Made by a program: the position numbers and the translations under genes. The notes under the pieces were generated by a model that was given only the letters and a program-made list of their open reading frames with translations, was not told the DNA's origin and ran no database searches. A DNA stretch of 64,000 nucleotides from Rivibacter subsaxonicus (GTDB lineage Bacteria; Pseudomonadota; Gammaproteobacteria; Burkholderiales; Burkholderiaceae_C), in the NCBI RefSeq assembly GCF_004217215.1, contig NZ_SHKP01000006.1, positions 186,001-250,000 of the forward strand, written 5' to 3'. Below, piece by piece: positions 51,954-59,912 of the stretch (position 1 is the first letter of the stretch; every line of letters starts with the position of its first letter).

Positions 51954-53078
51954 TCAGCGCAGCTGCAGGTCGTCGTCGCCGAAGCTCACGCCGATCGGCT
52001 CGATGATCACGCGCTTCGGGCCTGCCTCAACGCGGCCGGCCACCCAGGCGTCGATGCCGCAGGCCTTGGCGATCTGCACCGTGCGCTCGGCATCTGCTGC
52101 TGCCACATGCAGCGCGAAGCCGGCGCCCATGTTGAGCGTGGAGTAGGCCTCGCGCGCGTCGTGGCCGGCCTGCTCGGCCATGAAGCGCAGAACCGGCGTC
52201 ACCGGCGGCACGGTGTGGATGCGGTAGGTCAATTCCTTCGGGTGGCGCAGCAGCTTGCGCCAGCCGTGGCCGGTGATGTTGGCGCTGTAGTGCGGCTGGA
52301 TGCCGGCCTTGGCCAGCGCCTCGGTCACCGGGCTGTAGAGCACGGTGGGCGCCAACAGCGCGGCGCCAAATGTGAGGTCCGTGAGGCCAGGTTCGATCGG
52401 CGTCAGGTAGCCCTGCGGCAGCCGTTCGGCCAGCTTGCGCGCCAGCGAGAGGCCGTTGGCGTGGATGCCGCTCGAGGCGAGCAGCACGATCGCATCGCCG
52501 GCGTCGAGCTTGTCGCCCACCGACAGCCGCGACTTCGGGTTGATGATGCCGGTGCACGAGGCCGCCAGGTCGATGCGCCCGGCCTCGACGATGCCGGCCA
52601 GCGCCGGCGTCTCGCCGCCGCCCCAGGCGACGCCACAGACCTCGCAAGCCTTCTTCCAGCCGGCCACCAGCGCCTGGGCGCGGTCGGCGTCCTGGAACCA
52701 CTCGCTGCCGCCGGCGGCCCAGTAGGCCTGCACCACCAGCGGCGTGGCGCCGACGGTGATGAGGTCGTTGACCGCCATCGCGATCGTGTCCTGCGCGATG
52801 CCGTCGTACCAGCTCTTGCCGGTGAGCAGCGCCATCTCGTCGGCGACCATGGCCTTGGAGCCCAGGCATTCGACGATGCTGGCCAGGTAGAAGGGACCTA
52901 CGTCGACCACGTAGGCCGACTCTCCGCGCGAGGCCGGCACTTCGCTGAAGCCGTGCTGCGCGAGTTGCGTCGCGGTGCTGGCCGCCGCGCGCTGGGCGGC
53001 GATCTTGAGCGGGTCGATCAGTTCGTAGTTGACGCCGGCCTGTTCGTAGCTCAGCGGGGTGTTGGCGGGGGTGGTCAT
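51954..53078 (-). CDS. PurM-like AIR synthase family protein (paralogue)
   Basis: 374-aa protein of the PurM/AIR-synthase-related ATPase fold. The start TPLSYEQAGVNYELIDPLKI resembles PurM, and VNDLITVGATPLVVQAYWA, CGVAWGGGETPALAGI, ASSGIHANGLSLARKLAERL, ITGHGWRKLLRHPK and YSTLNMGAGFALHVA follow the PurM order. Several PurM landmarks differ (for example the GTDGVGTK-type loop is absent), so it is probably not the purine enzyme itself but a paralogue of unknown reaction. Divergent from dnaX with 66 bases between. Confidence 0.8.
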   Translation of the reverse strand: MTTPANTPLSYEQAGVNYELIDPLKIAAQRAAASTATQLAQHGFSEVPASRGESAYVVDVGPFYLASIVECLGSKAMVADEMALLTGKSWYDGIAQDTIAMAVNDLITVGATPLVVQAYWAAGGSEWFQDADRAQALVAGWKKACEVCGVAWGGGETPALAGIVEAGRIDLAASCTGIINPKSRLSVGDKLDAGDAIVLLASSGIHANGLSLARKLAERLPQGYLTPIEPGLTDLTFGAALLAPTVLYSPVTEALAKAGIQPHYSANITGHGWRKLLRHPKELTYRIHTVPPVTPVLRFMAEQAGHDAREAYSTLNMGAGFALHVAAADAERTVQIAKACGIDAWVAGRVEAGPKRVIIEPIGVSFGDDDLQLR

Positions 53079-53105
53079 GGCACGGCGGTCTCGAAGCTCA
53101 GCCCC

Positions 53106-53139
53106 GGATTATCCCGGACCGGCCGGCCGTAGATAATCC
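53106..53139. promoter_or_regulatory. Symmetric divergent promoter region (purM-like / dnaX)
   Basis: GGATTATC (53106-53113) and its inverse GATAATCC (53132-53139) place a -10-like GATAAT on each strand, facing outward. The plus-strand box ends seven bases before the dnaX ATG, so dnaX may be read from a nearly leaderless transcript. Confidence 0.45.
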
Positions 53140-53144
53140 AAGCC

Positions 53145-55007
53145 ATGAGTTCCCTGGTCCTGGCCCGCAAGTACCGGCCGAAGAATTTCGCGCAGATGGT
53201 CGGCCAGGGGCACGTGGTGCAGGCGTTGTCCAACGCCCTCGCCAGCAACCGGCTGCACCATGCCTACCTGTTCACCGGCACCCGTGGTGTCGGCAAGACC
53301 ACGGTCTCGCGCATCCTCGCCAAGAGCCTCAACTGCACCGGCCCCGACGGCAGCGGCGGCGTGACCGCCACGCCCTGCGGTGTCTGCGAGGCCTGCCGCG
53401 ACATCGATGCCGGCCGCCACGTCGACTACGTGGAGCTCGACGCCGCCTCCAACCGCGGCGTCGACGAGATCTCGCAACTGCTCGACCAGTCGGTCTACAA
53501 GCCGGTAGTGGGCCGCTACAAGGTCTACATGATCGACGAGGTCCACATGCTGACCAACACCGCGTTCAACGCGATGTTGAAGACGCTGGAGGAGCCGCCC
53601 GAATACCTGAAATTCGTGCTCGCCACCACCGATCCGCAGAAGGTGCCGGTCACGGTGCTGAGTCGCTGCCTGCAGTTCAACCTGCGGCCGATGGCGCCCG
53701 AGACGGTGCGCGAGCACCTGGCCCACGTGCTGCACGAGGAGGGCATCGCGGCCGAGCCGGGCGCGCTGCGCCTGCTGGCGCGCGCCGCGCGCGGCTCGAT
53801 GCGCGATGCGCTCTCGCTGACTGACCAGGCGATCGCCTTCGGTGCCGGCACGCTGCTCGACGCCGGCGTGCGCGAGATGCTCGGTGCGGTCGACCGCTCG
53901 CACGTGCACGCGATCGTCGAGGCCCTGGCGGCCGGCGACGGCGCCGCACTGGTGGCGCAGGTCGACGCGCTGCGCGCCGCCGGGCTCTCGGCCGAAGGCG
54001 CGCTCGAAGACCTCGCGACGCTGGCGCAGCAGATGGCGCTGGCGCAGGCGCTGCCGGCGGCGCTCGATGCCGACGATCCCGACACACCGCTGGTGGCCGA
54101 ACTGGCCGCCCGGCTGCCGGCCGACGAGACCCAGCTGCTCTACAGCCTGGCGATCCACGGCCGCGCCGAGCTGCCGCTGGCGCCCGACGAGCACAGCGGG
54201 CTGACGATGGTGCTGCTGCGCGCGCTGGCCTTCAGGCCACGCGGCGGCACGCGCGGCGTTGGTGGCGAAGGTACCCGTGCGCCGCGCGTGCAACCGGCGG
54301 CTACCGTTGCCGCCGCGCCGGCCTTGCTCAAGGCGCCCGCGCCACCCACGGCAACGGCGGCGCCGGTGCGCGCAGTGGCGCCGCGCACCAACGTCGTGGC
54401 GCCGCGCGGGAGCGCATCGGCGCCCGCCCCGCGCGTGCAGCCGGTCGGCATTGCGCCCTGGGACGACGAGCCGCCCGCGCCGCCGATGTCGATGGCCGAG
54501 GAGCCGGCGCTGCCGGAGCCCGGACTCGTGGTGCTGCCGAGCGAGCCCGAAGAAGTCCGGCAAGCCGCACCGACCGAGCCTGTGCTCGCCGTCGCGGCGC
54601 AGGAGTTCGACGACCCGCTCTGTGCCCGCTGGACGGCCCTGCTGCTGCAGCTCGTCGAAGTGCAGTCGGTGGTCGGCCTGACGCGCGAGCTCGGCTGGCA
54701 GGCGCAGTGCACCGCCTTCGACGAGGCGGCCGGCGTGATCGGCCTGCGCGTCGAGCGCGAGACGCTGCGCCAGGGCGAGCATCCGAAGAAGCTGCAGGCC
54801 GCGCTGGCCGCGCTGCTCGGGCGCGAGTTCAGGCTCGAGTTCGAGGCCGGCGCCGTGAGCGACACGCCGCAGAAGCGCGACGCCGCCGCGCGTGCCCGGC
54901 GCCAGCGCGAGGCCGAGGCCACGATCCAGGGCGACCCCTTCGTGCTGCGCGTGATGCAGCAGTTCCGCAGCGCGCGCATCGTGCCGGGCTCGATCCAGCC
55001 GCGCTGA
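53145..55007 (+). CDS. dnaX: DNA polymerase III subunit tau/gamma
   Basis: 620-aa clamp-loader ATPase. [20 protein letters not shown], Walker [21 protein letters not shown] (45-52), a zinc site (NCTGPDGS, then CGVCEACRD) and the SRC motif [10 protein letters not shown] are present. The C-terminal half is Ala/Pro-rich and then forms the tau polymerase-binding part. No slippery A-AAA-AAG site for a shortened gamma form was noticed. Heads the dnaX-ybaB-recR operon. Confidence 0.97.
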   Translation: MSSLVLARKYRPKNFAQMVGQGHVVQALSNALASNRLHHAYLFTGTRGVGKTTVSRILAKSLNCTGPDGSGGVTATPCGVCEACRDIDAGRHVDYVELDAASNRGVDEISQLLDQSVYKPVVGRYKVYMIDEVHMLTNTAFNAMLKTLEEPPEYLKFVLATTDPQKVPVTVLSRCLQFNLRPMAPETVREHLAHVLHEEGIAAEPGALRLLARAARGSMRDALSLTDQAIAFGAGTLLDAGVREMLGAVDRSHVHAIVEALAAGDGAALVAQVDALRAAGLSAEGALEDLATLAQQMALAQALPAALDADDPDTPLVAELAARLPADETQLLYSLAIHGRAELPLAPDEHSGLTMVLLRALAFRPRGGTRGVGGEGTRAPRVQPAATVAAAPALLKAPAPPTATAAPVRAVAPRTNVVAPRGSASAPAPRVQPVGIAPWDDEPPAPPMSMAEEPALPEPGLVVLPSEPEEVRQAAPTEPVLAVAAQEFDDPLCARWTALLLQLVEVQSVVGLTRELGWQAQCTAFDEAAGVIGLRVERETLRQGEHPKKLQAALAALLGREFRLEFEAGAVSDTPQKRDAAARARRQREAEATIQGDPFVLRVMQQFRSARIVPGSIQPR

Positions 55008-55039
55008 TTTCCACACACACTGATTTGCAAGGACTCACC

Positions 55040-55363
55040 ATGTTCAACAAGGGACAACTCGCCGGCCTGATGAAGCAGGCCCAGGCCATGCAGGACAACC
55101 TCAAGAAGGCGCAGGACGAACTGGCCTTCGTCGAGGTCGAGGGCCAATCGGGAGCCGGGCTGGTGAAGGTCGTCATGACCTGCAAGCACGACGTCAAGCG
55201 CATCACCATCGACCCGAGCCTGCTGGCCGACGACAAGGACATGCTCGAGGACCTGGTTGCCGCCGCCTTCAACGATGCCGTGCGCCGCGCCGCCGAGACC
55301 AGCGAAGCGAAGATGAGCAAGCTCACCGCCGGCCTGCCGCCAGGCATGAAGCTTCCGTTCTGA
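55040..55363 (+). CDS. ybaB: Nucleoid-associated protein YbaB/EbfC
   Basis: 107-aa dimeric DNA-binding protein. [60 protein letters not shown] and ending [10 protein letters not shown] are all typical. CAAGGACTCACC precedes the ATG. It binds DNA non-specifically and sits between dnaX and recR as in most proteobacteria. Confidence 0.96.
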   Translation: MFNKGQLAGLMKQAQAMQDNLKKAQDELAFVEVEGQSGAGLVKVVMTCKHDVKRITIDPSLLADDKDMLEDLVAAAFNDAVRRAAETSEAKMSKLTAGLPPGMKLPF

Positions 55364-55376
55364 TCTTCGTTCTCGA

Positions 55377-55967
55377 GTGGCCGCTCCCTCCGCTCTCGAC
55401 CAGCTGGTCGACTCGCTCAAGCGCCTGCCCGGCATCGGCGTCAAGTCGGCGCAGCGCATCGCGATGCACCTGCTTCAGCACGACCGCGTCGGTGCGCAGG
55501 TGCTGGCGCGCTCGCTCGAGGGCGCGGTCGCCAACGTGCGCCACTGCGCGCGCTGCCACACCTTCACCGAGGCCGAGGTCTGCTCGACCTGCCTCGATCC
55601 CCAGCGTGACCGCCGCCAGCTCTGTGTGGTCGAGACGCCGGCCGACCAGGCCGCGATCGAGCGCAGCGGCGGCTTCCAGGGCCTGTACTTCGTGCTGATG
55701 GGGCGGCTGAGCCCGCTCGACGGCATCGGCGTGCGCGATATCGGTCTGGCCCAGCTCTTCGAGCGGGCCACCGATGGCGAGGTCGAGGAGGTGATCGTCG
55801 CCACCGGCTTCACCGCCGAGGGCGAAGCCACCGCGCAGGCCATCGCGCAGACACTCAAGGCGCGCGGCATCAACGTCACGCGGCTGGCGCGCGGAGTGCC
55901 GGTCGGCAGCGAACTCGAATACGTGGACCTCGGCACCATCGCCCATGCGCTGGTCGACCGGCGCTGA
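55377..55967 (+). CDS. recR: Recombination protein RecR
   Basis: 196-aa RecFOR-pathway protein. GTG start; N-terminal HhH part [20 protein letters not shown], zinc finger [16 protein letters not shown] and the Toprim segment [20 protein letters not shown] with [20 protein letters not shown]. It helps load RecA on gapped DNA. Eleven bases separate it from ybaB. Confidence 0.96.
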   Translation: MAAPSALDQLVDSLKRLPGIGVKSAQRIAMHLLQHDRVGAQVLARSLEGAVANVRHCARCHTFTEAEVCSTCLDPQRDRRQLCVVETPADQAAIERSGGFQGLYFVLMGRLSPLDGIGVRDIGLAQLFERATDGEVEEVIVATGFTAEGEATAQAIAQTLKARGINVTRLARGVPVGSELEYVDLGTIAHALVDRR

Positions 55968-56001
55968 AGGCCTGCCGTACAACAACAACGGGAGACGCTG
56001 A

Positions 56002-56400
56002 ATGACCCTGGTACTTTGGTGCGTGCTGATTGCCGCGTTGATGCCGATCGTCTGTGCCGGCATTGCCAAGTCGCGCGGCGTTGGCAAGCGGCGGCGCGAC
56101 GGCGGCTTCGACAACAACAATCCGCGCGCCTGGCTGGCGCAGCAGACCGGTTGGCAGGCGCGCGCCAATGCTGCCCAGGCCAACAGCTTCGAGGCGCTGC
56201 CCTTCTTCATGGGCGCGGTGGCGATCGCGGTGGCGGCAGGCGCCGACCTGCAACGGCTCGGGCTGCTGATGGTGGCGTGGCTCGTGCTGCGGATCTGCTT
56301 CGTCGGCCTCTACCTGGCCGATGCCGCGAACGCGCGCTCGGTGGTCTGGACCGCGGCGCTCGCGGTCAACGTCGCGATCCTGTTCGCTGCGCTGAAGTAG
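56002..56400 (+). CDS. MAPEG-family membrane protein
   Basis: 132-aa protein with four membrane helices (MTLVLWCVLIAALMPIVCAG, FEALPFFMGAVAIAVAAGAD, LMVAWLVLRICFVGLYLADA, VVWTAALAVNVAILFAALK) and the MAPEG signature RANAAQANSFEALPFF. MAPEG proteins include glutathione transferases and related enzymes; the exact activity is unknown. Converges with the AspT-like gene, three bases apart. Confidence 0.88.
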   Translation: MTLVLWCVLIAALMPIVCAGIAKSRGVGKRRRDGGFDNNNPRAWLAQQTGWQARANAAQANSFEALPFFMGAVAIAVAAGADLQRLGLLMVAWLVLRICFVGLYLADAANARSVVWTAALAVNVAILFAALK

Positions 56401-56403
56401 CCC

Positions 56404-58095
56404 CTAGAAGAGCATCCAGATCAGCGCCGTGCCGCCGATCGTGATGAGGATGTGGCCGAGGGCCACCGTGCTCGAATAGCCGATCACCGCCACCGGGCTC
56501 TCCGAGCGGTCCTGCACGGCGGCCAGGCCGGCGGTCATGGTCTGGGCGCCGGCCAGCGCACCCAGCAGCAACAGCGGGTTCAGGCCAAGCACGTAGCGCC
56601 CGACCAGAAGGCCGACCAGCTGCGGCACCAGCGTGACGACGATGCCGCCAAGGAAGACGGTCACGCCGATCTCCTTGAGTGCCTCGACGAACACCGGGCC
56701 GGCCTTGAGACCGATCATCGAGACGAAGGCCGCCAGGCCGATCGACTTCATGAATTCCACAGCGCCGGGCGGGATGTAGCCGAACAGAGGTCGGTTGCCG
56801 TTGCGCCAGCCGATCGCCAGACCCATCAGCAGCACCGCAACGCTGCTGCCGAGTGCGATGTGCAGGCCGCCGACCGGGAAGGTGATCGCCACGCCGGCCA
56901 GCGCGCCGGCAAAGATCGCCAGGCCGAGCATCACGAAGTCGGTGTTGACGGTCGGCCGCGCCACGTCGCCGACCAGCGCCGCGACCCGCTTCACGCCGGG
57001 CTCGAGGCCGTGGATCGTGATCAGGTCGCCGCGCATGATCACGGTGCCCGGGGCGATCGGGATCTGCTCGGCGCCACGCCGGATCGCCTTGAGGAAGATG
57101 CCGCGCACCGCGATTGCCTGATCGCGCAGCTCGGCGATCGTCTTGCCCGCAATGTCCTTGCTGGTGACCTCGATGTCGAAGGTTGCCGAGCCGATGTCGA
57201 GCAGTTCGCGGTCGAACACCTCGGCGGCGTGGGCATCGACCACCCGCAACAGGGCCTCGTTGGAGCCGATCACCGCCAGCACGTCGCCGACCTGCAGCAC
57301 GATGTCGGGCGTGGCCTCGATGATCTGCTCGCCGCGCCGCAGCCGCTCGATGAACAACCGGTCCGGTGCCACCGCAGCCTCGGCCTGGGCGACCGTGCGG
57401 CCGATCATCGGCTGGTCGGCGTCGAGCCTGTAGGCGCGCAACTCGTGCATGCGCCAGGCCGAGCTGACGCCGGCCTGCTTGCGCTCGAACCCCATCTGGG
57501 CCTCGACCTTGAGCGCCTCGGCCTTGAGGTCGAGGCGCAGGATCCACGGCCCGATGTAGGAGCAGAAGAAGATCACACCGAAGGTGCCGAAGATGTAGGT
57601 CAGCGCGTCGGCGATCGGGATCTGGTGGATCAGCCGCTCCTGCTCCTCGGGCGGGATCGGCAGTGCGCGGATCGCTTCGCTGGCGGTGCCGATCACCGGG
57701 GACTCGGTCAGACCGCCCGACATCATGCCGGCCGCGTAGCCGAGTTCGAGGTTGAGCAGGCGCGCGACTGCGTAGGCGGTCAGCACGCCGGTGACCGGGA
57801 TCACCACGCCTACCGCGACCCAGCGCCAGCCGCCATCCTGGATGCCGCGGATGAAGCCGGGGCCGGCCGAGTAGCCGATGCCGAACATGAACAGCAGGAA
57901 CAGGAACTGCTTGGCGGTGTCGGAGACCGGCACCTTGAAGAAGTAGCCGATCAGCAGCCCCGCCATCAGCGAGCCGGTGACCGGCCCGAAGCCCACCCCC
58001 TTGATCTTGAACTTGCCGATCCAGTAGCCGATGCCGATCGCCAGGAAGACCGCGAGTTCGGGGTTCTTGGTGAAGTACGGCGTCAACCAGTCCAT
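56404..58095 (-). CDS. AspT-family exchanger 2 (with RCK_C domains)
   Basis: 563-aa inner-membrane antiporter of the aspartate:alanine exchanger family. Membrane helices at both ends (AVFLAIGIGYWIGKFKIKGV, FLFLLFMFGIGYSAGPGFIR and HIALGSSVAVLLMGLAIGW, LLLLGALAGAQTMTAGLAAV) flank two soluble RCK_C modules (about 205-370). The ASEAIRALPIPPEEQERLIH region is typical. GGAGGCCGCCGAAC precedes the ATG. It is co-directional with a second exchanger and a decarboxylase, suggesting exchange of an amino acid against its decarboxylation product, or paired heteromers. Confidence 0.9.
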   Translation of the reverse strand: MDWLTPYFTKNPELAVFLAIGIGYWIGKFKIKGVGFGPVTGSLMAGLLIGYFFKVPVSDTAKQFLFLLFMFGIGYSAGPGFIRGIQDGGWRWVAVGVVIPVTGVLTAYAVARLLNLELGYAAGMMSGGLTESPVIGTASEAIRALPIPPEEQERLIHQIPIADALTYIFGTFGVIFFCSYIGPWILRLDLKAEALKVEAQMGFERKQAGVSSAWRMHELRAYRLDADQPMIGRTVAQAEAAVAPDRLFIERLRRGEQIIEATPDIVLQVGDVLAVIGSNEALLRVVDAHAAEVFDRELLDIGSATFDIEVTSKDIAGKTIAELRDQAIAVRGIFLKAIRRGAEQIPIAPGTVIMRGDLITIHGLEPGVKRVAALVGDVARPTVNTDFVMLGLAIFAGALAGVAITFPVGGLHIALGSSVAVLLMGLAIGWRNGNRPLFGYIPPGAVEFMKSIGLAAFVSMIGLKAGPVFVEALKEIGVTVFLGGIVVTLVPQLVGLLVGRYVLGLNPLLLLGALAGAQTMTAGLAAVQDRSESPVAVIGYSSTVALGHILITIGGTALIWMLF

Positions 58096-58139
58096 GTTCG
58101 GCGGCCTCCGTGGAAGGAGGGTTGCGGATCGACGCTCAG

Positions 58140-59840
58140 CTACTTGGACATGATCATCGCGACATAGCCGAACACCGTGAGCAGCACACCAGAGACCGCA
58201 TAGCCGACCGGGAAGCCGACCCAAGGCACCGAACTGGCGACCTCGACCGCCGCCTCGCGCGCCGGGCCCGAGTGCGAGCGCGCTCCGGCCACGCCGCCCA
58301 TCAGCACCACCGGATGGATCTTCATCAGGTAGAGACCGATCAGCCAGCAGACGATCGGCGGGATCGTGCAGACGAAGAAGCCGGCCACGACGATCTTCAC
58401 GGTCAGTGCGGCGGAGAGTTGCGAGATCAGGCCGGCCCCGGCATTGATGCCGACGATCGCGATGAAGACGATCAGGCCGAGGTCCTCGAGGATGTTGCGC
58501 GCCGCATTCGGCGTATGGCCGAAGAAGCGGGTGCGTGAAACCACCGACGAGACCAGGATGCCCGAGACCAGCAGGCCGCCGGCGTTGCCCAGGCCGACGT
58601 TCGCACCGGCCAGCGGCACCGAGATCGCGCCGATCAGGAAGCCGAGGATCATGCCGGCGGCAAGCGTCAGCAGGTCGGTGCCGGTACTGGCGCGGCCGAT
58701 CTTGCCGGCCAATTCGCCGACCCGGTTGACCGCGCTCTTGAGGCCGGTGACGAACAGCAGGTCGAAGCGCCGGACCTCGGTCTCCAGACCGATCGGGATC
58801 GGCACCCCGCCGCGCTCGATGCGCTGCAGGTTGATCTGGCCGGCAAAGGACTCGTGGGCGAAGTCCTTGAGCTTGCGGCCGGCGAACTCCTTGTTGGTGA
58901 CCAGGATCTCGGCCTGGTCGAGCGGCACGTTGAGCGCCTTGCTGTCGGGCACCTCCGGCCCGACCAGCCCCATGTCGGAAGTCAGCGCCTCGAGCTTGCC
59001 GCCGAGGGCGATGACATCGCCGAGCTTGAAGACGATGTCGTCGGCGGCGCCGATCGCCTCGCCGTCGCGCACGACGTTGACCACCTTCAGGCCGATGTGC
59101 TCGTCGTAGAAGCGCTTGACCGTGAGCCCGGCGACCTTGGGATTCTCGAGTCGGTAGGCCCGCACGCCACCCGGCCGGTAGCCACTGAGGCCGGACTCGT
59201 CGACATTGAGCACGCCGTTTTCCTTCTCGTACTCGCGGGCGGCGGCCTTGGCGTCGATGCCCCACATCCTGGGCAGGTACTTCACGATCAGGATGATGCC
59301 GACCGTGCCCCAGATGTAGGTCAGGCCGTAGCTCAGCGCGATCATGCCGCTGATGTCCTCGAAGGTCTGACCCGCCGCCAGCGGGAAGGCGCCCTGGCGC
59401 ACCGCCTCCTCGGCCGAGCCGATCGCCGCCGACATGGTCATCGATCCGGCCAGCACGCCCGCGGCAGCGCCGCCCGGCAGGTCGAACCACTTCGCGAAAC
59501 CGACCGCCATCAGCAGGCCCATCACCGAGCAGATCACCGCCAGGATCGTGAACTTCAGGCCGTCCGACTTGAGGCTGTTGAAGAAGGAGGGCCCTACCCG
59601 CAGGCCCACGCCGTACATGAACAGGTAGTAGAAGAGCGACTTCGTGAAGTTGTCGAGCTTCATCGTGATGCCCATCGTCGCGGCCACCGCCGAGAGGCCG
59701 GCGCCAACGATGATCGCCGAGGCCACCATGCCCAGGCCGTAGCCCTTGATGGTGACCTTGCCCAGCAGCACCGCTGCGCCGATGACGAAGAACAACAGCA
59801 CGTAGGGGTTGGCGGCGAGCCAGCTCAGGAAGGCGTGCAT
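58140..59840 (-). CDS. AspT-family exchanger 1 (with RCK_C domains)
   Basis: 566-aa paralogue of the next gene. YVLLFFVIGAAVLLGKVTIK, KSLFYYLFMYGVGLRVGPSF, GGAAAGVLAGSMTMSAAIGS and HPVVLMGGVAGARSHSGPA mark the membrane halves; two RCK_C modules lie between. It begins 72 bases after the decarboxylase stop. Two non-identical copies next to each other suggest a heteromer or two exchange partners. Direction and substrate are inferred, not shown. Confidence 0.9.
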   Translation of the reverse strand: MHAFLSWLAANPYVLLFFVIGAAVLLGKVTIKGYGLGMVASAIIVGAGLSAVAATMGITMKLDNFTKSLFYYLFMYGVGLRVGPSFFNSLKSDGLKFTILAVICSVMGLLMAVGFAKWFDLPGGAAAGVLAGSMTMSAAIGSAEEAVRQGAFPLAAGQTFEDISGMIALSYGLTYIWGTVGIILIVKYLPRMWGIDAKAAAREYEKENGVLNVDESGLSGYRPGGVRAYRLENPKVAGLTVKRFYDEHIGLKVVNVVRDGEAIGAADDIVFKLGDVIALGGKLEALTSDMGLVGPEVPDSKALNVPLDQAEILVTNKEFAGRKLKDFAHESFAGQINLQRIERGGVPIPIGLETEVRRFDLLFVTGLKSAVNRVGELAGKIGRASTGTDLLTLAAGMILGFLIGAISVPLAGANVGLGNAGGLLVSGILVSSVVSRTRFFGHTPNAARNILEDLGLIVFIAIVGINAGAGLISQLSAALTVKIVVAGFFVCTIPPIVCWLIGLYLMKIHPVVLMGGVAGARSHSGPAREAAVEVASSVPWVGFPVGYAVSGVLLTVFGYVAMIMSK

Positions 59841-59912
59841 GTGTGGACTCCCTTCGAACGTTGTGTGAGTGGTGACCGGTGGCAGCGTCCCGTTCAGATC
59901 AGACCGGGTACT

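Noticed and set aside
53145-55007. Programmed frameshift in dnaX giving gamma
   Set aside because: No slippery A/T-rich heptamer with downstream hairpin was seen.
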